Shown here in pieces: positions 12,529-24,194 of a stretch of DNA of 64,000 nt. Location of the stretch: the NCBI GenBank assembly GCA_009823505.1, contig VZQC01000396.1, forward strand, positions 376,275 through 440,274, in the 5' to 3' direction. A program made the position numbers and the translations under genes. This stretch comes from Rhizomys pruinosus (lineage: Eukaryota > Chordata > Mammalia > Rodentia > Spalacidae). Numbering within the stretch: position 1 is the first letter of the stretch; each line of letters opens with the position of its first letter. The notes under the pieces were generated by a model, which was given only the letters and a program-made list of their open reading frames with translations, was not told the origin of the DNA and did not search any database.

Positions 12529-12640
12529 TTTATTTATTTCTGTATGTGTATCAATGTACTGTCTGCATGCAAGTTTGTGCGCCCGTGTCGTGCAATGCCG
12601 CGGAGGTCAGAAGAGGGCGTCATCCATTGAAGTCCACATG
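12529..12640 (-). mobile_element. Truncated B2 SINE
   Basis: Only the 3' half of the B2 is present ('ctgtctgcatgcaagtttgt', 'tcgtgcaatgccgcggaggt', 'agaagagggcgtca'). The tRNA-like head is missing. Confidence 0.8.
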
Positions 12641-12916
12641 AAATTTGTGTCCATGATCAAGCCGTTTCAGTGAGTGGAGCTTTATATTGTAACATCTACT
12701 GGAACTAGCGTTCCTCTCATTAACCATTATCAGAATTTTCTTTTCTTTCCTCACCTGTGTCCTTTTGTTTGGGCTCACTTTTTTTCTTCCAGATAATCGT
12801 TATCTGGGTTATCTAGAGAAATGTAGAGCAAGGGAGAAGTCTATCCCAGGCTAGAGTAATCCAGGTCAGCTGGACTCGTCTCTTAATGTAACAGGCCCAA
12901 TAATTGTGTGTATTAA

Positions 12917-13057
12917 TTACTTTTTCTGAGATAAAGTATATAGCCCAGCTGTCCAGGGACTCACTTTGTAGACCAGGCTGGCCTCCATCTCACTGAGATC
13001 CACCTGCCTCTGCCTCCCAAGTGCTGGGATTAAAGGTATGCCCCACCATATCCAGCT
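12917..13057 (-). mobile_element. B1 SINE
   Basis: Antisense B1 with a modified left end ('tctgagataaagtatatagc') and an intact right part. Confidence 0.88.
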
Positions 13058-13059
13058 CG

Positions 13060-13410
13060 TTACTTTTTGTTGTTATTGCTGTGACAAAATACCAGACTAA
13101 GCAATTTAAAGAAGTGTTTTAATTTGGGCCATGGCTTAAGGAGGGTGCAGTCCATCATGTGGGGAAGGCGCAGGAGCATGAGGTCACATTACATCAGCAG
13201 TCAGGAGGCAGAGAGAGATGAATGCTGGTCCTCAACTCACTTTTCTCCTTTCAATCGGGGGCCCAGCCCATGGCGGGATGCTGCCCCTGTTCAGGATGGA
13301 GCTTCGGTCTTCTGTTAAGCCTCTCTGGAAACGCCCTCTCAGACATACCCAGACATATGATTTCATGGTGGGTGTAAATCCCATCAAGTTAACAAGATTA
13401 AACTCTCACA
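13060..13410 (-). mobile_element. Rodent interspersed repeat, family uncertain
   Basis: 'ttattgctgtgacaaaatac', 'gcagtccatcatgtggggaa' and 'gagagagatgaatgctggtc' form a dispersed rodent repeat pattern that I recognise but cannot name with certainty. A related sequence occurs at 42845-43385 and, in the other orientation, at about 54740-55080. Confidence 0.55.
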
Positions 13411-14011
13411 GGTACTGACTGCCTGACTCCCCCTGCCTTGTCGTAGCCCCTTAATCTGCCCTGCTGAAACATGGGACAGGAAACCTGATGGGTGTAGACA
13501 TGTTCTTTAGGATGGATGCGGCTGCTATCGGTGATCATTCAGAGCCTGGGAGCCCCTCAACTTCTGCCCATTCAGGCTGGCAAGTTCAGAGAGTAGATGG
13601 GCTTCTGTGTCTTCTGAGCAAGCAGTATGTCCTTACAGCATGGCTGCCACTCGTGGAGAACCCAAGTCCCCTGACTCTGCTCTCCGTGCTGGGTGTGTCT
13701 GCCCCATCACTGACCACATTCCCAGAGCTGTTCATGAAGAAGGCAGAAGTTACCTCTTCTTAGCTTCCTCCCCTCAAATACTCAGGGTTCTCAGTTGACT
13801 CTGATCCAACTACTTTGTGTGATAAGATTTAGGAACCTGTTGTTCCTGACCACAGGGCAGGAGACCCAATGTAGGTATGCTTCTAAAGCACTGGTGTAGC
13901 AGGTGCTAGTGACCCACACTAGCCAACAAGCCAGCCACCTTAGCTGTCCTACCATAGCGCCTGTGTTTGCAAACAATTTGGGAACTTATCCCTCCCTCTA
14001 AATCATAACTA
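13411..14011. other. Unique sequence, no gene recognised
   Basis: No repeat or exon recognised. Confidence 0.5.
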
Positions 14012-14353
14012 GGGATTGTGAATATGGTTCAGTAAGTAAAAGTGCTTGCTATGCAAACATGAGGACCCAAGTTTAGATCCCCAGCAACCACATGCAAATG
14101 CACATGCACCTGTTATCCAAATGTCGGGGTGGTGGAGACAGGGCCCTGAGCCTTGCTGGCAGCCTCTTTAACCTAATCAGTGAGCTCCAGATTCAATAAG
14201 AGACTGTCTCAAAAAACAAGTTGGCAAACAATAGAGGAAGACTTACAATATTGTCCTCTGGCCTCCAGATGCACCTGCACAAATGTGTGTGCACACATGA
14301 ACATGTATGCTTGTATACCACACACATGCATACACACACATGCACACACACAA
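14012..14353 (+). mobile_element. B4 SINE with (CA)n tail
   Basis: The tRNA-like head ('gtaagtaaaagtgcttgcta', 'agtttagatccccagcaacc') is followed by a degraded B1-like part ('agactgtctcaaaaaacaag') and a tail of 'cctctggcctccagatgcac' plus CA-rich sequence. Confidence 0.72.
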
Positions 14354-14441
14354 AGGGGGAAGTAAGAATCGTCCCTGTAAATTATCATAGTCCCCTTGGA
14401 ACTCTTCTTTGAAACAAAGTCTCATTTAGAAAGAACTATTG

Positions 14442-14672
14442 TGGGGCTGGAGAGATGGCCTAGCGGTTAAGAGTGCCTACTCCTCTTGCAGAGGACTTGG
14501 GTTCGATTCCCAGCACCCACATGGTGGTTGAGAACCGTTCTTAACGCCACAGGGGAATCCGATACCCTGTTCTGACCTCCGCCGCATTGCACGACACAGG
14601 CACACTGACCTGCATGCAGACAGTACATTCATGCACATATAGAATAAATAAAATAAAATTTAAAAAATAAAT
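14442..14672 (+). mobile_element. B2 SINE
   Basis: Full-length B2: head 'ggggctggagagatggccta', B-box region 'gggttcgattcccagcaccc', body 'gcattgcacgacacaggcac', tail 'aataaataaaataaaattt'. It is immediately followed by a B1. Confidence 0.95.
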
Positions 14673-14673
14673 A

Positions 14674-14821
14674 AGCCAGGTGTGGTGGCACATGCCTTTA
14701 ATCCTAGCACTTGGGAGGCAGAGGCAGGTGGATCTTTGTGAGTTCAAGACCAGCCTGGTCTACAGAGTGAGTTCCAGGACAGCTGGGGCTACAGGGAGAC
14801 CCTGTCTCAAAAAAAAAACAA

Positions 14822-14889
<68 letters not shown>
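14674..14889 (+). mobile_element. B1 SINE with (AAAT)n tail
   Basis: Sense B1 whose A-tail has expanded into about 17 units of a 4-bp AAAT repeat at 14818-14888. Adjacent to the B2 at 14442, it gives a B2-B1 block of about 450 bp. Confidence 0.94.
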
Positions 14890-16710
14890 AACTTGTATTA
14901 AAAAAAACTATTGCCTTCTTAGGAATACCTTAGGAATCTCTATTCAAGTTTTTATAAATTTCAACTACACTTTATCATTTCTTCCTATGAATCACAAAAG
15001 CCTCATTGATATTATTTTAAAATTTTTCCTCCATAGTTTTGCCATTATAAATTATTTTTTTCATTTTCATTTTGTAAATGTTTTTCTATGTAGAAGCGCT
15101 ATTGACTATTTTCTTTTTATTTGACATCTTTGATGAACTCTGATTCTTCTCATCTTCTTGCTGACTTTTTCATGTCTTCTTGGGGCCTCAGTTTACATTT
15201 GCTATCATGTAAATCAAGAGCAGTAAGTTAATGAGTGCTCTTCAGTGCTCCCCTTGTGAATATTAGAGAAATACAGGTTGTTTGACCTAGTAGGTAGCAG
15301 GCCATCTATGCAGAACCTGAACGGAGAGCAAGGGCCTAGACCTGGGAGGGTGGGAGTAGAAGGTGGCGGAAGGTGGCGGAAGGTAGATCCAGACCCAGCA
15401 GAGAACTCTTGACAGAGGTGTAGACAGAGCAGGAGCCCAGCTCCTGTGGAGCAGCCCAGTGTGGCCGGAGAGCACAAATTCATCAGCCTTACAGGCACTT
15501 TTTAAAATTTTGGTCTTGGAGCAAGTGAAGTCGGCAAGGATTGTAAGCAGCAGGTGCAAGGATAGATTTGCATTCTGAAAAGATCACTCTGCCATGTGAG
15601 AACAGACTGCAGGAGGGCCATAGGAAAGGGGGTGCAGATCCTTATATAACAACAGCTAACTCACACAGCCTGCTTCAAGTGGCTTCCGTATATTAACTGT
15701 TCAGTTCCCAGGACACAGCATGCCAGCAGCTCATGGCAGACTCAGCTTTGAATCCAGCAGTTCTGGCCCAAGGCCACCTTGATGTACCACAGATTATCCT
15801 GGGCAAAGGTAGTGGCCTTGGACTTGGTGAGCTGGATAAACATCAGTAGGACCTGGTGATTGGTTGTCAAAGGAGGATGGCAAAGAGGAGGAGAAAAGTT
15901 TTTCAACAAATTTATTGACCATTTATAGTTTTTCTAGTGTCTGTGTATTCACATTTCCATCATGTTGTTCATAGAGCTTATCCCCTCTGTTCCTCTCCAT
16001 GGGGAGGGGGAGAGGGAACTGTAGCCCATTGGCAGGGCGCTTCCTGTCCTTCTCACCTGTCTTCTGTATGGGGTGGGTGAGGGGCCTCTTTCTGGGTCTG
16101 GGCTTCCCTCTCTGCCCTCCTAAGACAGTTAAAGGCTGTCATAAGAAATGTGTGTCTTTTTCATGTAAGCTCTCAGATAGGCAACTCCTACCACACCTAG
16201 AGATCTAATTCCCACACCCTGGTCTTCTAGACTGATACACCTATGGGCACTAAGGAGCCGGGGACTCAGAACTTAGATTTCCTGATGTATGAGATCCTAA
16301 TGCCACATTCTGAACATGTGAGGGTAGCAGCCAGTGATATTAGCAAAGGTCTGCGCACCTGCAGGGGGCGGAAGGAAGATCCCAAGGTCCACTAGAGTGA
16401 AGGAGGCAGGCTGAGACAAAGATTACACTAGAGTGAGCCAGGCAATGAGGACTAATAGTTCATGGAAAGCAGATGGGCTGGAGCTCAAATATGGGAGCTG
16501 GGACCTAATACAGAGGCCTGGGGAGTGGTCAGGAGGCCAGCACAGACCAGGAGACATGTGCCGGGCCTCTCCCACTGCCCCTTAGTGCCAGATAGGGCAG
16601 CATCTGGGACCACCTCTGTCCATCCTAGTCTTCTCTGTGGGCTTAATGGCTCAGGCCTTGGCTGAGGCTGAATAAATGCCTGTGCTCCGACCACCCGCAG
16701 TGCATCCACA
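14890..16710. other. No gene recognised
   Basis: AT-rich to about 15,200 and then unique sequence. A 10-bp duplication 'aggtggcgga' occurs at about 15361-15382. No exon was recognised on either strand. Confidence 0.5.
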
Positions 16711-17298
16711 GCCTTCAGTGGGACAGCTCCCCATGCACTCAGTGAGGTCACACCTTCAGTGGGACAGCTCTCCGTGCACTCAGTGAGGTCACACCTTCAG
16801 CGGGACAGCCCCCAGTGCACTCAGTGAGGTCACACCTTCAGCGGGACAGCTCCCCGTGCACTCAGTGAGGTCACACCTTCAGCGGGACAGCCCCCCCCGT
16901 GCACTCAGTGAGGTCACACCTTCAGTGAGACAGCTCTCCGTGCAATCAGTGAGGTCACACCTTCAGTGGGATAGCTCTCCATGCAATCAGTGAGGTCACA
17001 CCTTCAGCGGGACAGCTCCCCGTGCACTCAGTGAGGTCACACAGTGAGGTCACACCTTCAGCGGGACAGCTCCCCGTGCACTCAGTGAGGTCACACCTTC
17101 AGCGGGACAGCTCCCCGTGCACTCAGTGAGGTCACACCCTCAGCGGGACAGCCCCCCGTGCACTCAGTGAGGTCACACCTTCAGCGGGACAGCTCCCCGT
17201 GCACTCAGGTCACACCTTCAGCGGGACAGCTCCCCGTGCACTCAGTGAGGTCACACCTTCAGTGGGACAGCTCCCGGTGCACTCAGTGAGGTCACACC
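16711..17298. repeat. 41-bp minisatellite, about 14 copies
   Basis: The unit runs from 'ccttcagcgggacagctccc' through 'cgtgcactcagtgaggtcac'. Copies differ mainly at CpG/TpG positions (agcggg/agtggg, ccgtg/ccatg). There are two length irregularities, near 17,036 and 17,203. Most units contain aggtcacacct, which holds an AGGTCA half-site overlapping a TCACACCT T-box half-site. Confidence 0.95.
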
Positions 17299-18656
17299 TG
17301 CTAGTGCTTTGCTGCCCTGCATGGGGGCTCAGCGAGGGGAGCTCTAATGACTAAGTGTAGTCTTCACTATAGAGGTGGGATTTAGTATTCACAGGTGCCC
17401 TTCCTTCTCTTGCTGTTCAGCCGCATACACTGTGTAGTAGGCAGGCCACGGAATGGAATCTGTACTGCACAGATGAGGAAACAGAGGGGAACCTTAAAGA
17501 ATGGTCCCTGACCCCCCACCACCACCATAATACCAAGAGGACAAGAATTCCGCCCTCCTCACCAAATCTTGCCTGTGTTTATTATTGTTTCTTCTATAAA
17601 ATGCAAGTGTTCCATCCTTAGTGCAGAGTTGAACAAGCTATAACCGGCTTCATCTCCCAACAATTGTGCTATAGTCAAAGTATCTGAGAAAGCTAGTTCT
17701 GGACAGAACCTTTGGAATCATCCTGATTTTCAGATGGCTCAAGGTCACGGCACATGAATGACAAAGGCAGGACAAGAACCAGGGACTGTGTTCTTTCTTC
17801 TGTGTCCTCTGAATCTATGGGACTTTTAGAGAACTTTTATGCTCATTCCAAAGATGGGAACACTGAGCCAGCCAGGGACTGTGGCTCAGCTCCACTCCCA
17901 CGAGGCTCTCCTGTGAGACTTTGCATCTTCATCAGCCTCATGGCTTTGGAGTTCTAATGTTTATGAATCAGCACCAGCCATAAGCCAGGGCTAAGAAGCA
18001 AAATAAAATGATAGGGTAATAAATATAGCAAATAGTTGACATATTTCAGACACTGATTACTCTAGTTTGTAAATTCAGGAGAGGACTGTTTAAAAATGCA
18101 TTTCACCCTTTAAATTACCTTGGTTTTCTTAAACCAGGGAAAAACAAGTCAAGAAAACAAACGCATGGGCTTTGCTGAATGGTTACAGAATAAAATGTCC
18201 TTTGCTGGAGGACACAAAGGAAATGGCTTTCTGTCTGACAAAGGAGAGGCTCTTCCAGATAAACCCTGCCTTATGAACCGATGAGAGCTCTCTCCCTCCC
18301 TTCCAAATCAGCTTAATTCCCTTTTGCTTATCTGCAAATCCAATAATGCCAGTAAAACAAACCCTCCTGGGGGCTGAGAACAGCAGCCTGGGCCTCTTAT
18401 CTTCTGTTTAACCCCCACCCCCCAACCCCCCCACCAGCGTCAGCTCCTGGGAAGGCTGGCCCTGGCTGCTAAGGGTGGGAAGAGAACAGAGAAAGCAGGA
18501 GCTGCAGCAGCTGGGTCAGGGACACTGTGGCTCTGTCCTGGGTCTTCCTACCCAGGACACACTCAGTGCCTCAAGAAGAGGAAGAGTAGCCTGGGTGAAA
18601 GGTACTAAGATTTAGCATCCTTCCTATTCCTTCCTGCTCCCACAAAATAACCACAG
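17299..18656. other. Unique sequence, possible conserved noncoding block
   Basis: No exon recognised. The stretch at about 18,120-18,410 is repeat-free and AT-balanced and contains clustered homeodomain- and GATA-like motifs, such as 'cagcttaattcccttttgct' followed by 'tatctgcaaatcc'. It resembles a conserved noncoding element, but conservation cannot be judged here. Confidence 0.4.
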
Positions 18657-18950
18657 GCTGGGGTGATAGCTGAATTAGTAAAGTGCTCACTACAATCAGG
18701 AAAAGCCGAGTTCCATCCCAAGCACCCATGTAAAAGGGGGCCATGGTGGCACACACATGTAATTCCAGTGTTCAGGAGGTGGACACGAAAGGATCCCTAG
18801 GCCTTGCTGGCCAGCTAGTCTAGCCTATAAAGAGATCCCCAGGGCTCAGGAAGAGGCTCTGTCTCAAAATATCAAGTGGACAGTTCCTGGGAACAACTGG
18901 AAGTTGACCCCTGGCTTCCGCATGCACGCACGCTCACACCCACACACGCA
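18657..18950 (+). mobile_element. B4 SINE
   Basis: Head 'ggctggggtgatagctgaat', then 'gccatggtggcacacacatg', 'cttgctggccagctagtcta' and 'ggctctgtctcaaaatatc', ending in a CA-rich tail. Confidence 0.78.
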
Positions 18951-20036
18951 CTAAAAATTGCAGGCATTACTTACTTGTGCCTGCTTGCATTAGAGGATGG
19001 ATGGCGACCTGGATATCACTGTAGTACTGGATCATCTCATACTAGGTGGCACAGGGTATCTTAACCAACATGGTTTTATTTTATTTACCAAATGCATTGT
19101 GCACAGTGTACATCTGTCTGTCTTCAATGCTGGTGGCTGTGATGTGGTCTGTTGGGCAGGGATCATTAGGTCTCAGGAGTCAGAGTTAAGAGGAGACAAG
19201 AGCATCCAGAAGGGGAACAAAGGCAATGAAGGATGCAGACCCTGGGGTGGCATAGCAGAACTAGACTGTGTCTTTATCACTCTGGGCAATTTTATTCTTA
19301 ATGAAACCATTCTTATATTGCCAGCAAGTGGAGCTTCTTTATAGGCGACGATGCCTCCTTGTGACAGTGTACCCCATCATATACCTGTTCTCTTCTGCCT
19401 TTAAAAAGTTCTCAGAAAGGATGCTTAGTGATCCATCCAGTGAACACAGATTTATGAAACTGAATCCCAGTCAACAGACGTTCATCTCTACTCCTGCTAA
19501 GTTCCTCTATTAGAAATTAAATGTCAATGAATATGTTATATTCATACATGGTGTTTCCTTTGACTAGAGTTCTGGAACAGGCATGAATGAGCCAAGAGCT
19601 CAGCCTTTTATTTGGTTGTCTCTAGAGGATGATTGTTAAGCCTTGTGGGCTCTGGAACTCTCTGCTGCATGAATTCAAACCTGAACTCTCTTCATTTGTC
19701 TACATGAGGCTCAGCAGATTCCATACCCTTTCTTAATCTGTAAAATGGGGACAATAATAGCTACCTGAAGTGATGTGATGATTACATAAAGGAGCCATGT
19801 GTAATTAAGTTGAATGGGCATGACTCATGATATATCATAAAGCAGACTTTACTTTTGTCTCTTATAATCTCTTTACATTTATTATATGGAGCTTATTTCT
19901 CCCTAAAATTAGTTAAAATTTAGTCCTAAAACTAAGTCTTAGGATTTTTCTGGCCATTTTCAGGGAACACAAAGTCATCTTATCAGTAAACCTATTACAA
20001 CAAAAATAACTCCCCCACTCTGCCCACCCATCTGTG
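18951..20036. other. No gene recognised
   Basis: Unique, AT-rich in part. No exon, RNA gene or repeat recognised. Confidence 0.5.
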
Positions 20037-20113
20037 TGGTGTAGGGATCAAACCCAGGACCTCATGCATGATAGGAAAACTTTCTCCCACTGAACTAAAT
20101 CCTTAGCTCCAAA
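20037..20113 (-). mobile_element. ID-like SINE relic
   Basis: 'agggatcaaacccaggacct' followed by 'ccactgaactaaatccttag' resembles an antisense ID head, with the tRNA-like A and B boxes degraded. Confidence 0.55.
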
Positions 20114-20435
20114 AGATGCTTGAAACTTGAGTCACAGTTCACAGCTCTTGCCCAATACAGTCTAATAAAGGACGGCGTGGGCCCACCTTGCAAATGACTG
20201 ACCCCTTTCTGCTGTGCGTGGTAGGAGGAGGGCAACAAGTGATGAGATTTCAGGGGGAATGCTTTCCTGACTGCTCCAAGGAGCTGCGTATATTCTCAGG
20301 TATCTCTCTTTGGGGCGCCTTTGTGGGTTCCTGGAGACCATGCCAGGACTGGGGTCCCTTCCCACAGCCCCCCTGATGAGTGATGCTCCCTCCCTGTAGC
20401 TTCCCCTTGAGTTCCTTTCTCAGAAAGATCCTAGA

Positions 20436-21336
20436 AAGCCCACATTTGTCCCCTCCATGGTGTCGTAGCCTCTCCTGAGGGAGCCCACGTTTGTCCCCTA
20501 CATGGTGTCGTAACCCCTCCTGAGGGAGCCGTTTGTCCCCTCCATGGTGTCGTAGCCCCTCCTGAGGGAGCCCACGTTTGTCCCCTCCATGGTGTCGTAG
20601 CCTCTCCTGAGGGAGCCCACGTTTGTCCCCTCCATGGTGTCGTAGCCTCTCCTGAGGGAGGCCACGTTTGTCCCCTCCATGGTGTCGTAGCCTCTCCTGA
20701 GGGAGCCCACGTTTGTCCCCTCCATGGTGTCGTAGCCTCTCCTGAGGGAGCCCACGTTTGTCCCCTCCATGGTGTCGTAGCCTCTCCTGAGGGAGCCCAC
20801 GTTTGTCCCCTCCATGGTGTCGTAGCCTCTCCTGAGGGAGCCCACGTTTGTCCCCTCCATGGTGTCGTAGCCTCTCCTGAGGGAGCCCACGTTTGTCCCC
20901 TCCATGGTGTCGTAGCCTCTCCTGAGGGAGCCCACGTTTGTCCCCTCCATGGTGTCGTAGCCTCTCCTGAGGGAGGCCACGTTTGTCCCCTCCATGGTGT
21001 CGTAGCCTCTCCTGAGGGAGCCCACGTTTGTCCCCTACATGGTGTCATAGCCTCTCCTGAGGGAGCCCACGTTTGTCCCCTCCATGGTGTTGTAGCCTCT
21101 CCTGAGGGAGGCCACGTTTGTCCCCTCCATGGTGTCATAGCCTCTCCTGAGGGAGGCCACGTTTGTCCCCTACATGGTGTCATAGCCTCTCCTGAGGGAG
21201 CCCACGTTTGTCCCCTCCATGGTGTCGTAGCCTCTCCTGAGGGAGCCCGCGTTTGTCCCCTCCATGGTGTCGTAGCCTCTCCTGAGGGAGCCCACGTTTG
21301 TCCCCTACATGGTGTCGTAGCCTCTTCTGAGGGAAG
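20436..21336. repeat. 45-bp minisatellite, about 20 copies
   Basis: The unit contains 'gggagcccacgtttgtcccc' and then 'tccatggtgtcgtagcctct' plus 'cctga'. Copies are highly homogeneous, differing mostly at single positions (agccc/aggcc, ctccat/ctacat, gtcgta/gtcata). One unit near 20,528 lacks 3 bp. Because 45 is divisible by 3, long minus-strand frames stay open (for example 20431-21183), but I do not regard them as genes. Confidence 0.96.
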
Positions 21337-22350
21337 CCTCTTGACATGGATGTAGGCCAGTCACACCTGCCTGTCATGCGGGGACCAGCATCAACCTGCA
21401 GGAACCACTCCTGTATCCTTTGCCCTGCAAACTTGGGAGCACTTTGCCTGCCATAAGAGAAGAGGCGAGCTGAATTTGTCAGGTGTGGATTCAAGGTCAG
21501 GCCACCGTGGCCAGGACCATTGGAGCCGCACATTAGAGGTCTTTGTAAAGCCGAAATTGCCTGATTTGAGATAAAAGCAACAGCTTCCTCCAACTATTAG
21601 AAGTCACTCTAAAATCCCCCCCAACTCTCCATCAACCCTTCTTTGCAGCCTTACTTGCAGGGTATATGCCAGGGCTGGGTGTCAGCCGATGGTGCAGAGG
21701 GAGACACTTCCAAGTCCTGCTTAGTGTGTCTCACTCAGACCATCGACTGGACCCTAGAGCAGAAAACTCCCATTTCATCACCCTGTCACCCAGATTTGTT
21801 TCTATGAAGTACGCAAAGGAGTGCCTGTACAAAACATGTACTCAACAAATAATAGTCACGTATGACCCAAGCCTAGTGGCTCTGTGCTGTCGGGCGTCTG
21901 TTTCATGGCCATTGCATTTGTTTTTGTTCTTGTGTTGTGCCTTACGATCTCTGTGTTCCCTGAACACTATGCTTGTGTGTGTGTGTGGAGATTATCTGCT
22001 GTTACACCCAGTAGTGATTTTGAAAATAGAAGGGCTGTTTTGCTACTAGCATTCTACTGTTACCTCACATTATTTTTTTTTGAAGACAGTCATACAGCTA
22101 TTACCTTGCCTTTCATCATCTACAATGGAACAGCAGTTTTGTAGCTATTTAAGTAGGAATTACTCAGAGCTATCTGGCCAATGATATGCTACCATTTCAT
22201 CCTAATGTCTGCCCCACAATTTTGAAAGCACTGGACTGTTTAGGGCCTGCTTACCTCCAGTTCTCAAAAGGGTATCCTATCTCATAAGCCTGTCTCTGTC
22301 ATTCAAAAACACATCAAGGATATTTACTAATCTACCCTATAAAGAGGAAT
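21337..22350. other. No gene recognised
   Basis: Unique sequence after the 45-bp array. No exon or repeat recognised. Confidence 0.5.
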
Positions 22351-22514
22351 GTGAGCTGGGTGTGGTGGCGCACGCCTTTAATCCTAGCACTTGGGAGGCA
22401 GAGGCAGGCGGATCTTTGTGAGTTCAAAGCCAGCCTGGTCTACAGAGTGAGTTCCAGGACAGCTGGGGCTACAGGGAGACCCTGTCTCGAAAAGACCAAA
22501 AAAAAAAAAAAAAA
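22351..22514 (+). mobile_element. B1 SINE
   Basis: Full-length sense B1 with the lineage-typical 3' part 'gctggggctacagggagacc' and a poly(A) tail. It is among the least diverged B1 copies in the window. Confidence 0.96.
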
Positions 22515-22828
22515 GAGGAATGTGTACTCACTTACAGACATTTTGTTCCCAGCCTGGCCCCTTTTCCTAGTTGCCTTCCAGCATTTCACATCTGTTACCC
22601 CTGTCTCCTGTTTCTTATTTTGCTCCCAATCGTGTCTAAGGATTGCACCTGGGCAGTGTATTCTTGGCTTAAAGCCTGTTATTAGTGATTTCCTCCTTGG
22701 CTGTAGGATAAAACTCAGACATCCCAGCAGAGTGGCGGTGATCTAGCTCAACTCTTAACTTTCTAACCATTCACCGCACACCCCCCATCTGGCTCAGGCT
22801 TGGTTTTCAAGCGCGTTGGTCACATGCT

Positions 22829-23053
22829 CCTGTGTGTCCATGTCCTGTGTGTCCGTGTCCTGTGTGTCCATGTCCTGAGTGTCCGTGTCCTGTGTGTCCG
22901 TGTCCTGTGTGTCCATGTCCTGAGTGTCCGTGTCCTGTGTGTCCGTGTCCTGAGTGTCCGTGTCCTGTGTGTCCATGTCCTGTGTGTCCGTGTCCTGAGT
23001 GTCCGTGTCCTGTGTGTCCGTGTCCTGTGTGTCCATGTCCTGTGTGTCCACGT
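22829..23053. repeat. 15-bp minisatellite, 15 copies
   Basis: Exactly fifteen 15-bp units of cctgtgtgtccgtgt, with variants at two positions (tgtgtg/tgagtg and ccgtg/ccatg). On the minus strand one frame reads repeats of Asp-Thr-Gln-Asp and Asp-Met-Asp, an effect of the 15-bp period. Confidence 0.95.
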
Positions 23054-23708
23054 CTCTCCTCATACCACCTTGTTTACAGGGAGCACAGTCTGCAGCCATT
23101 AGTTTCCCCTCCTCCATTTCTTACCAGTCAATAAAAATCATTCTCATCCTTCAAGGCCCAACTCAGCTCTTACCCATCTCTCTTCACAGGAGACGCTCCT
23201 CCCAGTGTGGTCCTCCTCCTTCCCTGGCCGGCTGCTTCCTTCCAGCGCCATTGGCTGCTCTTCTCTGCCCCCCCCCAGCACTCGGTACTAGTATAGTCAC
23301 TCCTCCCCATCTCCACTGCCAGGGTGAAAGTTCCCTGGAGCAGCCTTTTCCCTGATCCCTGCCAAAGCCACCAAACCCTGCATCAGCCCTAGACCTGGAA
23401 GGATCTAGCAGCTGTGCGATTGATCTGCATTGCCTTCCTCAGACTGTAAGGTCACAAGGCCAAGTCACCAGGCAGGGCCCAGTCTGCATGCATATTCGTT
23501 TATTGTTCATACCCCTTCACTTCCAAAATCAAAGGAGGTGGCCTCACTCAATGAACTGTCACACTAAGTACAGCAACTGGCAGGCTCTGCATGGCAGTGA
23601 CAAGGCCCCAGAACGCTAACCTCCTTTCCTAGGTAAACTGGTCTAGCTCATGAGGGCCAGCACTGGGGGTCCTCAAGCTTATGTGGCATCCCCATCACAA
23701 ACTATTGC

Positions 23709-23865
23709 TATCTTTTTTTTTTTGTCTTTTTGAGACAGGGTCTCCCTATAGCCCCAGCTGGCCTGGAACTCACTCTGTAGACCAGGCTGGCCTCTAACTC
23801 AGAGATCCACCTGCCTCTGCCTCCTGAGTGCTAGGATTAAAGGCATGCGCCACCACACCCAGCTT
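23709..23865 (-). mobile_element. B1 SINE
   Basis: Antisense B1 starting from a T-run and 'gtctttttgagacagggtct', ending 'gcgccaccacacccagctt'. Confidence 0.94.
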
Positions 23866-23871
23866 AAAGAG

Positions 23872-23966
23872 GGTTCTTAGCCTCCATGTGAGTGCTGGGA
23901 ATCAAACCTGGGTCCTCTGCAAGAGCAGTCAGTGCTCTTAACCGCTGAGCCATCTATCCAGTTCCC
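23872..23966 (-). mobile_element. Truncated B2 SINE
   Basis: Only the head half is present, read antisense: 'ctgggtcctctgcaagagca', 'cttaaccgctgagccatcta'. Confidence 0.8.
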
Positions 23967-24019
23967 AAACTATTGCTATCTTTAAAAATACCTAAAGAAA
24001 AAAAAAAAATACCTAAAGA

Positions 24020-24191
24020 GGCCGGGCGTGGTGGCGCAAGCCTTTAATCCTAGCACTTGGGAGGCAGAGGCAGAGGCAGGCAGATCTTTGTGAGTTCAAG
24101 GCCACCCTGGTCTACAGAGTGAGTTCCAGGACAGCTGGGGCTACAGGGAGACCCCGTCTCAAAAAGACACAAAAAACAAAAACAAAAAACT
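24020..24191 (+). mobile_element. B1 SINE
   Basis: Sense B1 starting 'gccgggcgtggtggcgcaag', with a small internal duplication of 'gcagag' and an A-rich tail with CAAA interruptions. Confidence 0.95.
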
Positions 24192-24194
24192 AAA

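Noticed and set aside
16711..17298. CRISPR-like regular repeats
   Set aside because: Units are contiguous tandem copies with no unique spacers, in a rodent genome. The same applies to the 38-, 45- and 52-bp arrays.
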